Positions 23,105 through 30,939 of a stretch of DNA of 48,626 bases are shown here, one piece after another; position 1 is the first letter of the stretch; each line of letters opens with the position of its first letter. The position numbers and the translations under genes are program-made. The stretch is taken from contig JAZUIN010000028.1 of NCBI GenBank assembly GCA_045642225.1, positions 1 through 48,626 of the forward strand, in the 5' to 3' direction. The stretch is from RUG191 sp045642225. GTDB lineage: Bacteria; Bacillota; Clostridia; Lachnospirales; Lachnospiraceae. Under the pieces are notes generated by a model. The model had not been told where the DNA came from. It made no database searches and worked only from the letters and a program-made list of their open reading frames with translations.

Positions 23105-24082
23105 ATGAAAGCACTAAATGACGATATCAAGAATCAAGAATATAAGAACTTTTATCTGTTTTTTGGGGACGAAGATTATCTCAAGAAACAATATAGTAAT
23201 AAGTTAGTCAACTCAATAGAGCTTGGTGATCCGGGAATGAATTTGACCAAATACGAAGGCAAAGATATTGATACTGCTGCCGTTATAGATGTAGCAAATA
23301 CAATGCCTTTTTTCTCAGAAATGCGTGTTATTGTCATCAAAAATTCTGGATGGTTTAAGAAGGCAAATGATGAATTTATAAAATATACAAACGAAGCCGT
23401 AGAGACTTGTATTATCATTTTCATTGAAAGCGAAATTGACAAACGTTCTAAGCTATACAAATACATCAACAAAAATGGTCGAGCCATTGAATGTAATATG
23501 CCAGATCCAAAAGAGCTTCAAATCTGGATTGGAAATAAGTTAAAAAACGATGGCAAAAGAATGGATCGAAATGCTTATGAAGAATTTGTCATAAGAACTA
23601 ATGACAATATGGAAAATATGTCTCAAGAATATGAGAAGCTTCTATGCTACGTTGGCGAACGTCAACAGATTACAAAAGAAGATGTTTGCGCTATATGCAC
23701 CAAACAAATTCAATCTAAGATTTTCGATATGATCGATGGTATTGCAGAGAAGAATCCAAAGAAGGTATTTGAAATATATCACGATTTACTTGCATCTAAA
23801 GAACCACCGCTCAAAATACTAGTACTTATCGCAAGACATTTTAGACAAGCAACGAAAATCAAAACACTATATAGAAACGGCATACCACAACCGCAAATCG
23901 CATCAGAGCTAAAATTAGCACCATTTATAGTCAAGAAACAATTATCAATGTCTGCTAACTTCTCTCTCGAAATGATGCAGCAGCTTCTTAACGAAGCCTG
24001 TACTTTAGAAGAAGATATCAAAATGGGCCGTATCAAAGATCAGGTTGCTGTTGAATTATTAATCATGAAATATTGCAAATAA
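23105..24082 (+). CDS. holA: DNA polymerase III delta subunit
   Basis: HolA is the clamp-loader subunit that opens the sliding clamp. The 325-aa protein shows the family layout: MKALNDDIKNQEYKNFYLFFGDEDYLKKQYSNKL at the N-terminus (the degenerate P-loop region), GRAIECNMPDPKELQIWI, and a C-terminal helical part with LLASKEPPLKILVLIARHFRQATKIKTL. The start is set at ATG 23105, which aligns with the normal N-terminus. An in-frame TTG 18 bases upstream lies before the -10 box. There is no ribosome binding site because the promoter abuts the ATG. A terminator follows, and holA-rpsT adjacency is common in Firmicutes. Confidence 0.92.
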   Translation: MKALNDDIKNQEYKNFYLFFGDEDYLKKQYSNKLVNSIELGDPGMNLTKYEGKDIDTAAVIDVANTMPFFSEMRVIVIKNSGWFKKANDEFIKYTNEAVETCIIIFIESEIDKRSKLYKYINKNGRAIECNMPDPKELQIWIGNKLKNDGKRMDRNAYEEFVIRTNDNMENMSQEYEKLLCYVGERQQITKEDVCAICTKQIQSKIFDMIDGIAEKNPKKVFEIYHDLLASKEPPLKILVLIARHFRQATKIKTLYRNGIPQPQIASELKLAPFIVKKQLSMSANFSLEMMQQLLNEACTLEEDIKMGRIKDQVAVELLIMKYCK

Positions 24083-24087
24083 AAAAT

Positions 24088-24115
24088 CCCACCAACAATG
24101 ACGGTAGTTGGTGGG
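24088..24115. terminator. Bidirectional terminator between holA and rpsT
   Basis: CCCACCAAC (24088-24096) and GTTGGTGGG (24107-24115) form a perfect GC-rich stem, with A-run before and T-rich sequence after. It sits between convergent genes. Confidence 0.93.
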
Positions 24116-24132
24116 AATATTTTTATAATTAA

Positions 24133-24396
24133 TTATGCAATCTTGTTAACAGCTTGTGTTAAGCGAGAAACTTTTCTAGCTGCATTGTTCTTGTGGTAAA
24201 TACCCTTAGAAGCAGCCTTGTTAATCTCAGAAATTGCAACTTGTAATGCAGCTTCTGCAGCTTCCTTATCACTAGCAGCTATAGCGGCTTCAACTTTCTT
24301 AATGCAAGTCTTAACCTTAGATCTGATTGCTTTATTTCTTTCAGTCTTTGTTGCTGTTACTAATACTCTCTTCTTAGCAGATTTAATGTTAGCCAA
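24133..24396 (-). CDS. rpsT: 30S ribosomal protein S20 (TTG start)
   Basis: S20 binds 16S rRNA early in 30S assembly. The sequence ANIKSAKKRVLVTATKTERNK, the Ala/Lys-rich helices and the end KAASKGIYHKNNAARKVSRLTQAVNK are typical. The start is set at TTG 24396, giving the normal 87 aa and N-terminus M-A-N-I-K, with a perfect AGGAGG eight bases upstream; the in-frame GTG three codons earlier overlaps that site. E. coli rpsT also uses UUG and is autoregulated. The promoter lies inside the end of comEC, and the roughly 70-base leader can fold. Confidence 0.95.
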   Translation of the reverse strand: MANIKSAKKRVLVTATKTERNKAIRSKVKTCIKKVEAAIAASDKEAAEAALQVAISEINKAASKGIYHKNNAARKVSRLTQAVNKIA

Positions 24397-24427
24397 TCTG
24401 AACACCTCCTAATAATAATTAAAACGC

Positions 24428-24462
24428 GTTTTACAGAGCCGGACACGGACAGTCCATAAAAC
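24428..24462 (-). promoter_or_regulatory. Structured leader of rpsT
   Basis: On the transcript GTTTTA pairs with TAAAAC (24462-24457 with 24433-24428), and inside it GGAC pairs with GTCC (24455-24452 with 24444-24441). A perfect AAAACGCGTTTT palindrome (24421-24432) overlaps the lower stem and offers an alternative fold close to the ribosome binding site. This resembles autogenous ribosomal-protein leaders, but no conservation can be tested here. Confidence 0.4.
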
Positions 24463-24473
24463 ATACCTTGAAT

Positions 24474-24502
24474 ATCTTATAGCATCAGACCTACTTTGTC
24501 AA
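24474..24502 (-). promoter_or_regulatory. Promoter of rpsT inside the comEC 3' end
   Basis: On the minus strand TTGACA (24502-24497) and TAAGAT (24479-24474) are 17 bases apart. The -35 box lies within the last codons of comEC, so rpsT has its own promoter in addition to any read-through. Confidence 0.75.
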
Positions 24503-26942
24503 CCTTTATTTGATTTTCTTCAATATAAATTCTGATTTGTCCTATTTCATCTGTTCTATAGATTTCACAATTCTTTGCGAAATTATGTATTGTCTCTAAC
24601 GTCACGTCATGCGGGTGACCATAACGATTATTAACTCCTGCCGATATCAATGAAATATCTGGTGATAAATGTTTAATCCAAGCTTCACTAGAAGATGTTT
24701 TACTTCCGTGATGTGCCACCTTGAGTACATCAACATTTTCCATATCCTTAACTAAACTCGACCTTAACATCAATTCTTCAGTCTCGCTTGTCGCATCACC
24801 TTCAAAAACAAATCGTTTCCCTTCATATTCCATCAATAAGACTAAGCAATTAGCATTTATATCCTGAATCGAACTATCTCCTGCAAATATGCTAGTAAAT
24901 GTAATCGTATCCGTTCTAATCTTATCATTAGTGTGAGTGATAATAATATTCGTTCTATTCTTAGATGCTAAGGCTTCTATCTCTTTGTAATTATCTTCCT
25001 CTAACATAAACGCATCAACCACTATATTTTCAATTCTATATCCACTCTCTAGTGCTTCTATCAAACCGCTTATATGATCAGAATCAGTATGCGAAACAAA
25101 CCAGTAATCAATACGCCTAACCCCTTTACATTTGAGATACGGCAATATTCGATATTTTCCAACCGAAGATATTGACGAGCTTCCACCATCTACAAAAAAG
25201 TGCACTCCCTCATCTGAACAAATATAAATTCCATCCCCTTGGTCTACATCTAACATATCTACTTCAAAATTCTCACTAGATTGATTACACAAAATCATAA
25301 CTAGCGGTACAAGCATAATCAGTACACAAACTACAACCTTAGCCTTAAGAGATTGCTTTAATTTCTTTCTTCCATCAAAGCTTTCTAGTTCACAGGTTTC
25401 AATATATTTTTTCACAGCTTCATTTATAAAATGTGAAATGCTAATTAAGAGGACATAATAAATAAACATTTTCCATAGCGGGGCCTGTCCCGTTATAAAT
25501 CTAGAAAACGGTAGCTTCAAAGATGTATCTGCCACGAATTCATATAGATAAATTATGCTATGTGATATGTAGAATAACGCTCCTACTCCAATCCCGAGTG
25601 TCCCGATAATTCCAGGAAGTAACGTACAGCTTATTAGCACTCCAAGAAACGGCAACAGAATTGTATTCAAAATTACAACATATACTGGGATTTCAAAATA
25701 AAAATGCACCACAAGTGGCAACGTTATTAATTGTATACATATCGAAGACAAAAGCGCCTTGCATATTTTTTCTTTTATTGAAGGTTTGTAAGCACGATTC
25801 TTACTACTGTGATATACATTTTCATAGCGATACCTACAGTATCTGTCATATGAACTTGTAATGTTCACTGACACAACTGCAATTCCTGCAACTGCTGCAA
25901 AAGAGAAAATGAATCCCAACGAATTAACAGAATTAGGGAAAGTAAAAAGCACAACAAGAATCATCATTCCAATAGCACTAAGCATATCATAAGCTTCACC
26001 AAAAACATTTCCCAGAAGCATTATAATAAACATACCTATCGCTCGAATCGTCGATACACCAAAGCCGCACAACTCACCATACAGCAACACAACTATTCCA
26101 GAAACAATAGAGCTTACAAGAAATGATAGACCACGCCCCTTAAGAAATCTATAAAGCCACATACCAATAAGAGATATATGAAGACCTGAAATTGCAAGAA
26201 TATGCGCTAAGCCTGAAAGTTGAAAAATATCTTTTACTTCTACATCTAACGAAGATTTATCCCCTAAAGTAATTGCTGAAGCTATACCACTTTCCTCTCC
26301 AACTAGATACATAGCATAAACCTTTTCAATCTCCTGCTTGAAATGATACAAGGCATTTGATATAGAAAAATGTTCTTCACAAACCTTAACATTTTCTAGC
26401 TCAACTACTGCAATTACGCATAACGAATTAAGGTATAACATTTCATCAAAATTACCTTCGTTCCTCGCTTTATTCATTTGTGTATATTTGCCGTTAATAA
26501 CAGCAACAGAATCAATTGGATAATCATCCGACTTGGATTTGACGATTATTAATTCATTAGAATTACATCTTAGATCTGATGTAATAATATTGTCATAATA
26601 CAAATAATAAGAATTTGTTTTCTTCTCTATCTTTGTTAATCTACCTTGAAATGTAAATTCATCTCCAGCCTCAAATTTATCAAAATACGCTTTGTCATAT
26701 AGGAAGCTTTGCTCTCGAACGCAACCTATTATGAATGATGATATTAACAGCAAGAAGGAAATTGCTATCAATAATAACTTAATGCGTCTTCTATACAAAT
26801 AAAAAATATACATTAGTAGCAATGCAATAGAAAATATAATAAATATTACATTGCTACTATTTATAAACAATATGCCACTAAGCATTTCCAAGGCCAAGAC
26901 TAACAGTATCCTCTTCCTAACTACATGTCTCACTCCCTTCAA
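24477..26942 (-). CDS. comEC: DNA internalization protein ComEC/Rec2
   Basis: ComEC forms the membrane channel for single-stranded DNA in natural transformation. The 821-aa protein has an N-terminal hydrophobic and beta domain (DUF4131 type, about 1-190), the polytopic competence domain (GLAHILAISGLHISLIGMWLYR at about 240), and a C-terminal metallo-beta-lactamase domain with VSHTDSDHISG and LKVAHHGSKTSSSE. Full length and intact motifs suggest function. The start is uncertain: the frame begins with TTG at 26942 without a clear site, and a GTG at 26933 has GAAGGGA too close. The gene lies 11 bases after the GerMN lipoprotein gene and shares the run with comEA. Confidence 0.93.
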   Translation of the reverse strand: MKGVRHVVRKRILLVLALEMLSGILFINSSNVIFIIFSIALLLMYIFYLYRRRIKLLLIAISFLLLISSFIIGCVREQSFLYDKAYFDKFEAGDEFTFQGRLTKIEKKTNSYYLYYDNIITSDLRCNSNELIIVKSKSDDYPIDSVAVINGKYTQMNKARNEGNFDEMLYLNSLCVIAVVELENVKVCEEHFSISNALYHFKQEIEKVYAMYLVGEESGIASAITLGDKSSLDVEVKDIFQLSGLAHILAISGLHISLIGMWLYRFLKGRGLSFLVSSIVSGIVVLLYGELCGFGVSTIRAIGMFIIMLLGNVFGEAYDMLSAIGMMILVVLFTFPNSVNSLGFIFSFAAVAGIAVVSVNITSSYDRYCRYRYENVYHSSKNRAYKPSIKEKICKALLSSICIQLITLPLVVHFYFEIPVYVVILNTILLPFLGVLISCTLLPGIIGTLGIGVGALFYISHSIIYLYEFVADTSLKLPFSRFITGQAPLWKMFIYYVLLISISHFINEAVKKYIETCELESFDGRKKLKQSLKAKVVVCVLIMLVPLVMILCNQSSENFEVDMLDVDQGDGIYICSDEGVHFFVDGGSSSISSVGKYRILPYLKCKGVRRIDYWFVSHTDSDHISGLIEALESGYRIENIVVDAFMLEEDNYKEIEALASKNRTNIIITHTNDKIRTDTITFTSIFAGDSSIQDINANCLVLLMEYEGKRFVFEGDATSETEELMLRSSLVKDMENVDVLKVAHHGSKTSSSEAWIKHLSPDISLISAGVNNRYGHPHDVTLETIHNFAKNCEIYRTDEIGQIRIYIEENQIKVDKVGLML

Positions 26943-26953
26943 GCTTCTATGAC

Positions 26954-27898
26954 TTATTCAAAAGCATCTTGTTCTTCCTGCTTATGAGTTTCTAGGACCA
27001 AGCTATAATCCTTCTGGTAGGTTCCAGCAATATCCAAATTATTTTGCTCAACAGAACTGTTATCATTTTCCACCTTAATTACTACAGTATTAACATTATC
27101 CAAATCGCAAAGCGAATTTACAATAGAATAAATAATTACATTTTTCGAAACATCCGACAATTGATTTTGCAATGTCGAATCTAGAGTTACGTAGCATACA
27201 CCATCAGACATAAGTGTCGATACAACTTTAGTAGAACTTGGAATAGCAACCTTAGCATTTTTGCTCTCAGGCTTCTTACGCAAATAATCCATAACTACGC
27301 TTGCAACTAATACTCTACTATCATAATAAATCTCATGCTCTTCTTTTATAAGTGCAGTTCCGTCTTCTGTAGAATAATACAAATTAACTTTTTGCTTCGT
27401 CAATGCATCTTTTGAATTATCATTATAATTTAGGAAAGTCTCTTTAGTCATTGCTGATACAACATTTCCTGCTGAATCTACCAAAGGCTGTCCTGCAACC
27501 TGGAAGGACACTTCTTCAACACCAGGAATCTGAAGCATCGTATTTGCAATAGCTGCTCTAACCAAAATCTCTTCGATAGGATCAATTTCTTCGTATTGCT
27601 TAGAAAAATTCAAAACTAGTAGTCCACCTCGAACATAGAAATCCTTCAAGCTAACTGCTGCCGGTATAGGCTTTAAATATTCAGGCGAATTTGTATCTTT
27701 AGAAAGAACATTTATTAATTCTACTACATATCCATTCGTATCATTTGCTGTCAATTCATAATCTTTAGTAATCAATGTACTTTTCTTAATATCCAAATAA
27801 TACACTTTAACAATCTTACTATCTTCTGCAGTACACCCAGCAAATATAACACTCATAAGACAAAGTAAAACAAGAACACTAATTATTTTCTTCTTCAT
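26954..27898 (-). CDS. GerMN-domain lipoprotein
   Basis: The 314-aa protein starts at ATG 27898 (AAGGAGG just upstream) and overlaps the sensor-kinase end by 20 bases, indicating coupled translation. It has a lipoprotein signal with SVIFAGC. Two GerMN-like repeats are visible, about 50-155 (YLKPIPAAVSLKDFYVRGGLLVLNFSKQYEE) and about 170-290 (AIPSSTKVVSTLMSDGVCYVTLDSTLQNQ). In related operons such lipoproteins, like LpqB, sit beside cell-envelope two-component systems and may tune the kinase from outside. That role is inference. Confidence 0.88.
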   Translation of the reverse strand: MKKKIISVLVLLCLMSVIFAGCTAEDSKIVKVYYLDIKKSTLITKDYELTANDTNGYVVELINVLSKDTNSPEYLKPIPAAVSLKDFYVRGGLLVLNFSKQYEEIDPIEEILVRAAIANTMLQIPGVEEVSFQVAGQPLVDSAGNVVSAMTKETFLNYNDNSKDALTKQKVNLYYSTEDGTALIKEEHEIYYDSRVLVASVVMDYLRKKPESKNAKVAIPSSTKVVSTLMSDGVCYVTLDSTLQNQLSDVSKNVIIYSIVNSLCDLDNVNTVVIKVENDNSSVEQNNLDIAGTYQKDYSLVLETHKQEEQDAFE

Positions 27899-29354
27899 TC
27901 TCTGCCTCCTTCTCAACGATATGTGTAAGTGGAATTCTAACATCAAAGGTTGTTCCCTCTCCTAGTTCTGAATCAACCTTTATTTCACCATGGTGCATGA
28001 TAATCGACATATGTGTAATTGCTAGTCCTAATCCTGTTCCACCAATTTCTCTAGAGTGTGACTTATCTACTCTATAAAATCTTTCAAAAATAAATTCAAG
28101 AGATTCCTTTGGAATTCCCATTCCAGAATCTTCTACTTTGATATAGAAATATTGATGGTCAGCATTAAGTGATACGTGAACATATCCACCTTCGTTGTTA
28201 TACTTTATTCCATTCTCAATCAAGTTAGAAATCGCAAGCGAAAGCTTAACCTCATCAACCTCGGCTGTAATAGGTCTATAGCTCTCAAGTACAAGCTCTA
28301 CTGACTGCTTCTCTGCTATAGGTCGTAGTCGTTTCAAAATCGTTTCTGTCAATTCATTAATATTAACTGTTGAAATGCTAAGCGTTGCATTTGATTTGTC
28401 CATCCTAACCAAAGTTAGTAAGTCATTAATTACAACATTTTCTCTCTCAATTTCTGCAGCAATATCAGTCATAAATTCTTGATACAATTCGACCGGTGCT
28501 TCACCCATTCCTATAAGTGAATCAGCAAGTACCTTCATAGATGTTAAAGGCGTCTTAAGCTCATGACTTACATTCGAAACAAACTCCTGTCTAGACTCGT
28601 CTATTGCCTTCATCTTATTAATATAAGCATTAAATTCTTCTGCTAATTCATCAATTTCACTATTACCACTAACCTTTAATTTAGTTATTTCACTACCTGC
28701 AGTTCCCTTCTTGAACTGTCTCGTAGCTTCAACAAGCGGTTCAGAATATTTCTTACCAAGAACTACACCAATAATTATTGCAAGCAAAGCAACAAGTATA
28801 CCAAATATTACCTCTAGTGAAATAATGTAATTCAAGCTACTTGTCATGTAATCCATGTTCTTACTTATAACTAAAACACCAAGTAAACTCTCTTTATCAA
28901 CACCATTAACTGTTTCTTTTATCTTAATTGGCACAGTTACAGTAAGCATATTAATATTTTTATCATAATAGCTTGATGATTCACCTTTTGCCGCTTTAAC
29001 TACATTTTCCCACAAATAAATTCTACCCTCATCAATATGATGCGTATCCTTTATAACTGTTAGTGAAGAGTCGCATAATATTACTCTTCCGTACAAAATC
29101 TGTGAAAGTTCTGTAGCTCTGACTTCAATTTCTGTATTGTCTTTGGAATTTAAATTACCTGATGTAGCAATGTCACGTCCTAGCACCTCTGCTCTAGAAA
29201 GAAGCATAGCACTATCCGTCTCAATACATTCATTCTTATAAATGTTATTGAAGCACACTGAAAAAACTATTGCTGGCACAACTGCCGCAACAACTGCTAT
29301 TAGAAAAATTTTGAATTTCAAACTAGAAAATAACTGACTAAAAAATAATTTCAT
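27879..29354 (-). CDS. Sensor histidine kinase (HAMP, no PAS)
   Basis: The 491-aa membrane kinase has a transmembrane helix at about 15-37, an extracytoplasmic sensor (about 38-175), a second helix (about 176-200), a HAMP domain (about 200-252), the phospho-acceptor His264 in FVSNVSHELKTPLTS, and an ATPase domain with NLIENGIKYN, DSGMGIP and GGTGLGLAI. It resembles the WalK/PhoR group but lacks a cytoplasmic PAS. The regulator gene is 12 bases upstream and the lipoprotein gene overlaps its end, so all three form one signalling unit. The signal is unknown. Confidence 0.93.
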   Translation of the reverse strand: MKLFFSQLFSSLKFKIFLIAVVAAVVPAIVFSVCFNNIYKNECIETDSAMLLSRAEVLGRDIATSGNLNSKDNTEIEVRATELSQILYGRVILCDSSLTVIKDTHHIDEGRIYLWENVVKAAKGESSSYYDKNINMLTVTVPIKIKETVNGVDKESLLGVLVISKNMDYMTSSLNYIISLEVIFGILVALLAIIIGVVLGKKYSEPLVEATRQFKKGTAGSEITKLKVSGNSEIDELAEEFNAYINKMKAIDESRQEFVSNVSHELKTPLTSMKVLADSLIGMGEAPVELYQEFMTDIAAEIERENVVINDLLTLVRMDKSNATLSISTVNINELTETILKRLRPIAEKQSVELVLESYRPITAEVDEVKLSLAISNLIENGIKYNNEGGYVHVSLNADHQYFYIKVEDSGMGIPKESLEFIFERFYRVDKSHSREIGGTGLGLAITHMSIIMHHGEIKVDSELGEGTTFDVRIPLTHIVEKEAENEEENN

Positions 29355-29366
29355 GATAGACCTTAT

Positions 29367-30056
29367 CTATTTCTTATAAAAGTAACCAGCGCCCCATCTT
29401 GTATGAACATAACGTGGGTCACTCGAATTTGGTTCGATTTTCTCACGCAAACGTCTAATATGAACATCAACCGTTCTTGCATCTCCTGGGTATTCATTTC
29501 CCCATATTGTTGTAAGCAAAGTATCTCTACTAAACACCTTGCCCGGATTATTAACAAGTAATAACAACATATCAAATTCTTTAGATGTCAAATTAATTTC
29601 TTGGTCTAAAATCTTAAGACCCCTGCTTTCAACATCAAGAGTAAGATCTCCGCTATTAATAATACTTGGGCCTTCTGATTTCTCTTCTACAACCGAAGTA
29701 CGTCTCATAATAGCCTTAATTCTTGCTTTAACCTCAAGTATATTAAACGGCTTAGTAATATAATCATCAGCACCATATTCGAGTCCAAGAATCTTATCCA
29801 TATCCTCACCCTTGGCTGTAAGCATAACGATAGGCATATTAGAAAACTCTCTTATACTTTGACATACTTGAAAGCCATCCATTTTAGGAAGCATAACATC
29901 AAGTAAAATCATATCGTACTCGTTCTCTTTGGCTTTGTTCAATGCTTCTTCTCCATCGTAAGCACAATCAACTTCCATATCATCTTGTTCCAAAGAGAAT
30001 TTGATTCCTTTAACTATTAATTTCTCGTCGTCTACTACCAATACCTTCTTGGACAT
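29367..30056 (-). CDS. OmpR-family response regulator
   Basis: The 229-aa protein has a receiver domain with Asp9/Asp10, acceptor Asp53 (MILLDVMLPKMDG) and Lys in DDYITKPFN. A winged-helix output domain from about residue 130 includes LTSKEFDMLLLLVNNPGKVFSRDTLL and RTVDVHIRRLREKIEP. It resembles WalR/PhoP types. Regulators of this class often bind direct repeats about 11 bp apart, the spacing of the boxes at 159-193 and 612-646, but nothing ties this particular regulator to them. It follows comEA by 13 bases and precedes its kinase. Confidence 0.94.
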   Translation of the reverse strand: MSKKVLVVDDEKLIVKGIKFSLEQDDMEVDCAYDGEEALNKAKENEYDMILLDVMLPKMDGFQVCQSIREFSNMPIVMLTAKGEDMDKILGLEYGADDYITKPFNILEVKARIKAIMRRTSVVEEKSEGPSIINSGDLTLDVESRGLKILDQEINLTSKEFDMLLLLVNNPGKVFSRDTLLTTIWGNEYPGDARTVDVHIRRLREKIEPNSSDPRYVHTRWGAGYFYKK

Positions 30057-30069
30057 AATATACCTCTCA

Positions 30070-30663
30070 TCACACTGTAATCGAATCAGCTATTTTGTTA
30101 TATACACCATCTTTGATTCCAGTAATATTCTTCAAATCTTCTGGTTTGGAAAATGTTCCTTTTGATTCGCGATATTTAATAATCGCTTTTGCTTTAGACT
30201 CGCCAACTCCCGGCAAAGTCATAAGCGTCTTCTCATCAGCCGTATTAATATTAACCTTACCGCTATCATTTCCTTGCTCTGCTACTAAAGCATTCGTCTC
30301 ATCCTGAGTCTTAACAACAATCTTAAGACCATCTGTTATCTTCTCCGCTTGATTCAAAGAACTGTCATCTGCATCAGCTCTTAATCCACCAGCCATATCA
30401 ATTGCGTGACATATTCTCGCATCACTTGACAGGCTATAAACTCCCGGCTTATTAACAGCACCTGCAACTTGAACAAAGCACGTGCCATCTACTGTCTTAG
30501 ATTCATTGTTATCCTTTGATTCTCCACTAGACTTTGCTTCTTTGGTAGTTTCACTTTCTGCATTGTCTTGCTCTAAATATGATTTCTTAGAACAGCCCAA
30601 AAAAGCTATAGAAAATGTTAATATCAAAACAACTACAGTAACTTTATATACTATTTTCTTCAT
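30070..30663 (-). CDS. comEA: ComEA-like DNA receptor as a lipoprotein
   Basis: ComEA binds incoming double-stranded DNA at the cell surface. The 197-aa protein has an SLBB domain (about 63-125, GTCFVQVAGAVNKPGVYSL) and a C-terminal helix-hairpin-helix pair (about 137-195, VNINTADEKTLMTLPGVGESKAKAIIKYRESKGTFSKPEDL). Its N-terminus is a lipoprotein signal (SIAFLGC), where Bacillus ComEA has an uncleaved membrane anchor. It is the first gene of the run comEA-regulator-kinase-lipoprotein-comEC, with its own promoter; the ribosome binding site is partly within a small inverted repeat. Confidence 0.93.
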   Translation of the reverse strand: MKKIVYKVTVVVLILTFSIAFLGCSKKSYLEQDNAESETTKEAKSSGESKDNNESKTVDGTCFVQVAGAVNKPGVYSLSSDARICHAIDMAGGLRADADDSSLNQAEKITDGLKIVVKTQDETNALVAEQGNDSGKVNINTADEKTLMTLPGVGESKAKAIIKYRESKGTFSKPEDLKNITGIKDGVYNKIADSITV

Positions 30664-30667
30664 ATGA

Positions 30668-30684
30668 GTCTCCTTATTAGAGAC
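30668..30684 (-). promoter_or_regulatory. Hairpin over the comEA ribosome binding site
   Basis: GTCTC (30684-30680 on the transcript) and GAGAC (30672-30668) form a 5-bp stem with a seven-base loop, and the second arm contains part of the GGAG of the Shine-Dalgarno sequence, five bases before the ATG. It could lower translation. The stem is short, so this is tentative. Confidence 0.35.
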
Positions 30685-30702
30685 CCTAATATCTGCCTAT
30701 AC

Positions 30703-30731
30703 ATTTTACCTAAATATTTCTAATATTACAA
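30703..30731 (-). promoter_or_regulatory. Promoter of the comEA-comEC gene run
   Basis: On the minus strand TTGTAA (30731-30726) and TAAAAT (30708-30703) are 17 bases apart, giving a leader of about 33 bases. No competence-specific box is recognised. Confidence 0.65.
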
Positions 30732-30824
30732 GTCTGTTTCAATTTTATTACAATTTTTTACGATAATTTAAACCCTTCTTTTTTCGTGTATTAACAAGGA
30801 AAACCAATACTTGCTTCTAAATTG

Positions 30825-30851
30825 TTAGCACTCATTCAAAAAGAGTGCTAA
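30825..30851 (+). promoter_or_regulatory. CIRCE operator (HrcA binding site) of htpG
   Basis: TTAGCACTC (30825-30833), nine bases, then GAGTGCTAA (30843-30851) is an exact match to the CIRCE consensus, the operator of the heat-shock repressor HrcA. It lies 89 bases before the htpG ATG and eight bases before the -35 box. Confidence 0.97.
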
Positions 30852-30858
30852 TTTTCTA

Positions 30859-30887
30859 TTGATTTTTTAATTTTGTAGTGTTAATAT
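30859..30887 (+). promoter_or_regulatory. Promoter of htpG
   Basis: TTGATT (30859-30864) and TAATAT (30882-30887) are 17 bases apart. The CIRCE element sits just upstream, where bound HrcA would obstruct polymerase. Confidence 0.6.
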
Positions 30888-30939
30888 ACCTATTAGGCTA
30901 AATGCCTTAATTTGATTTCGATATAAAGGAGATAGAAAA

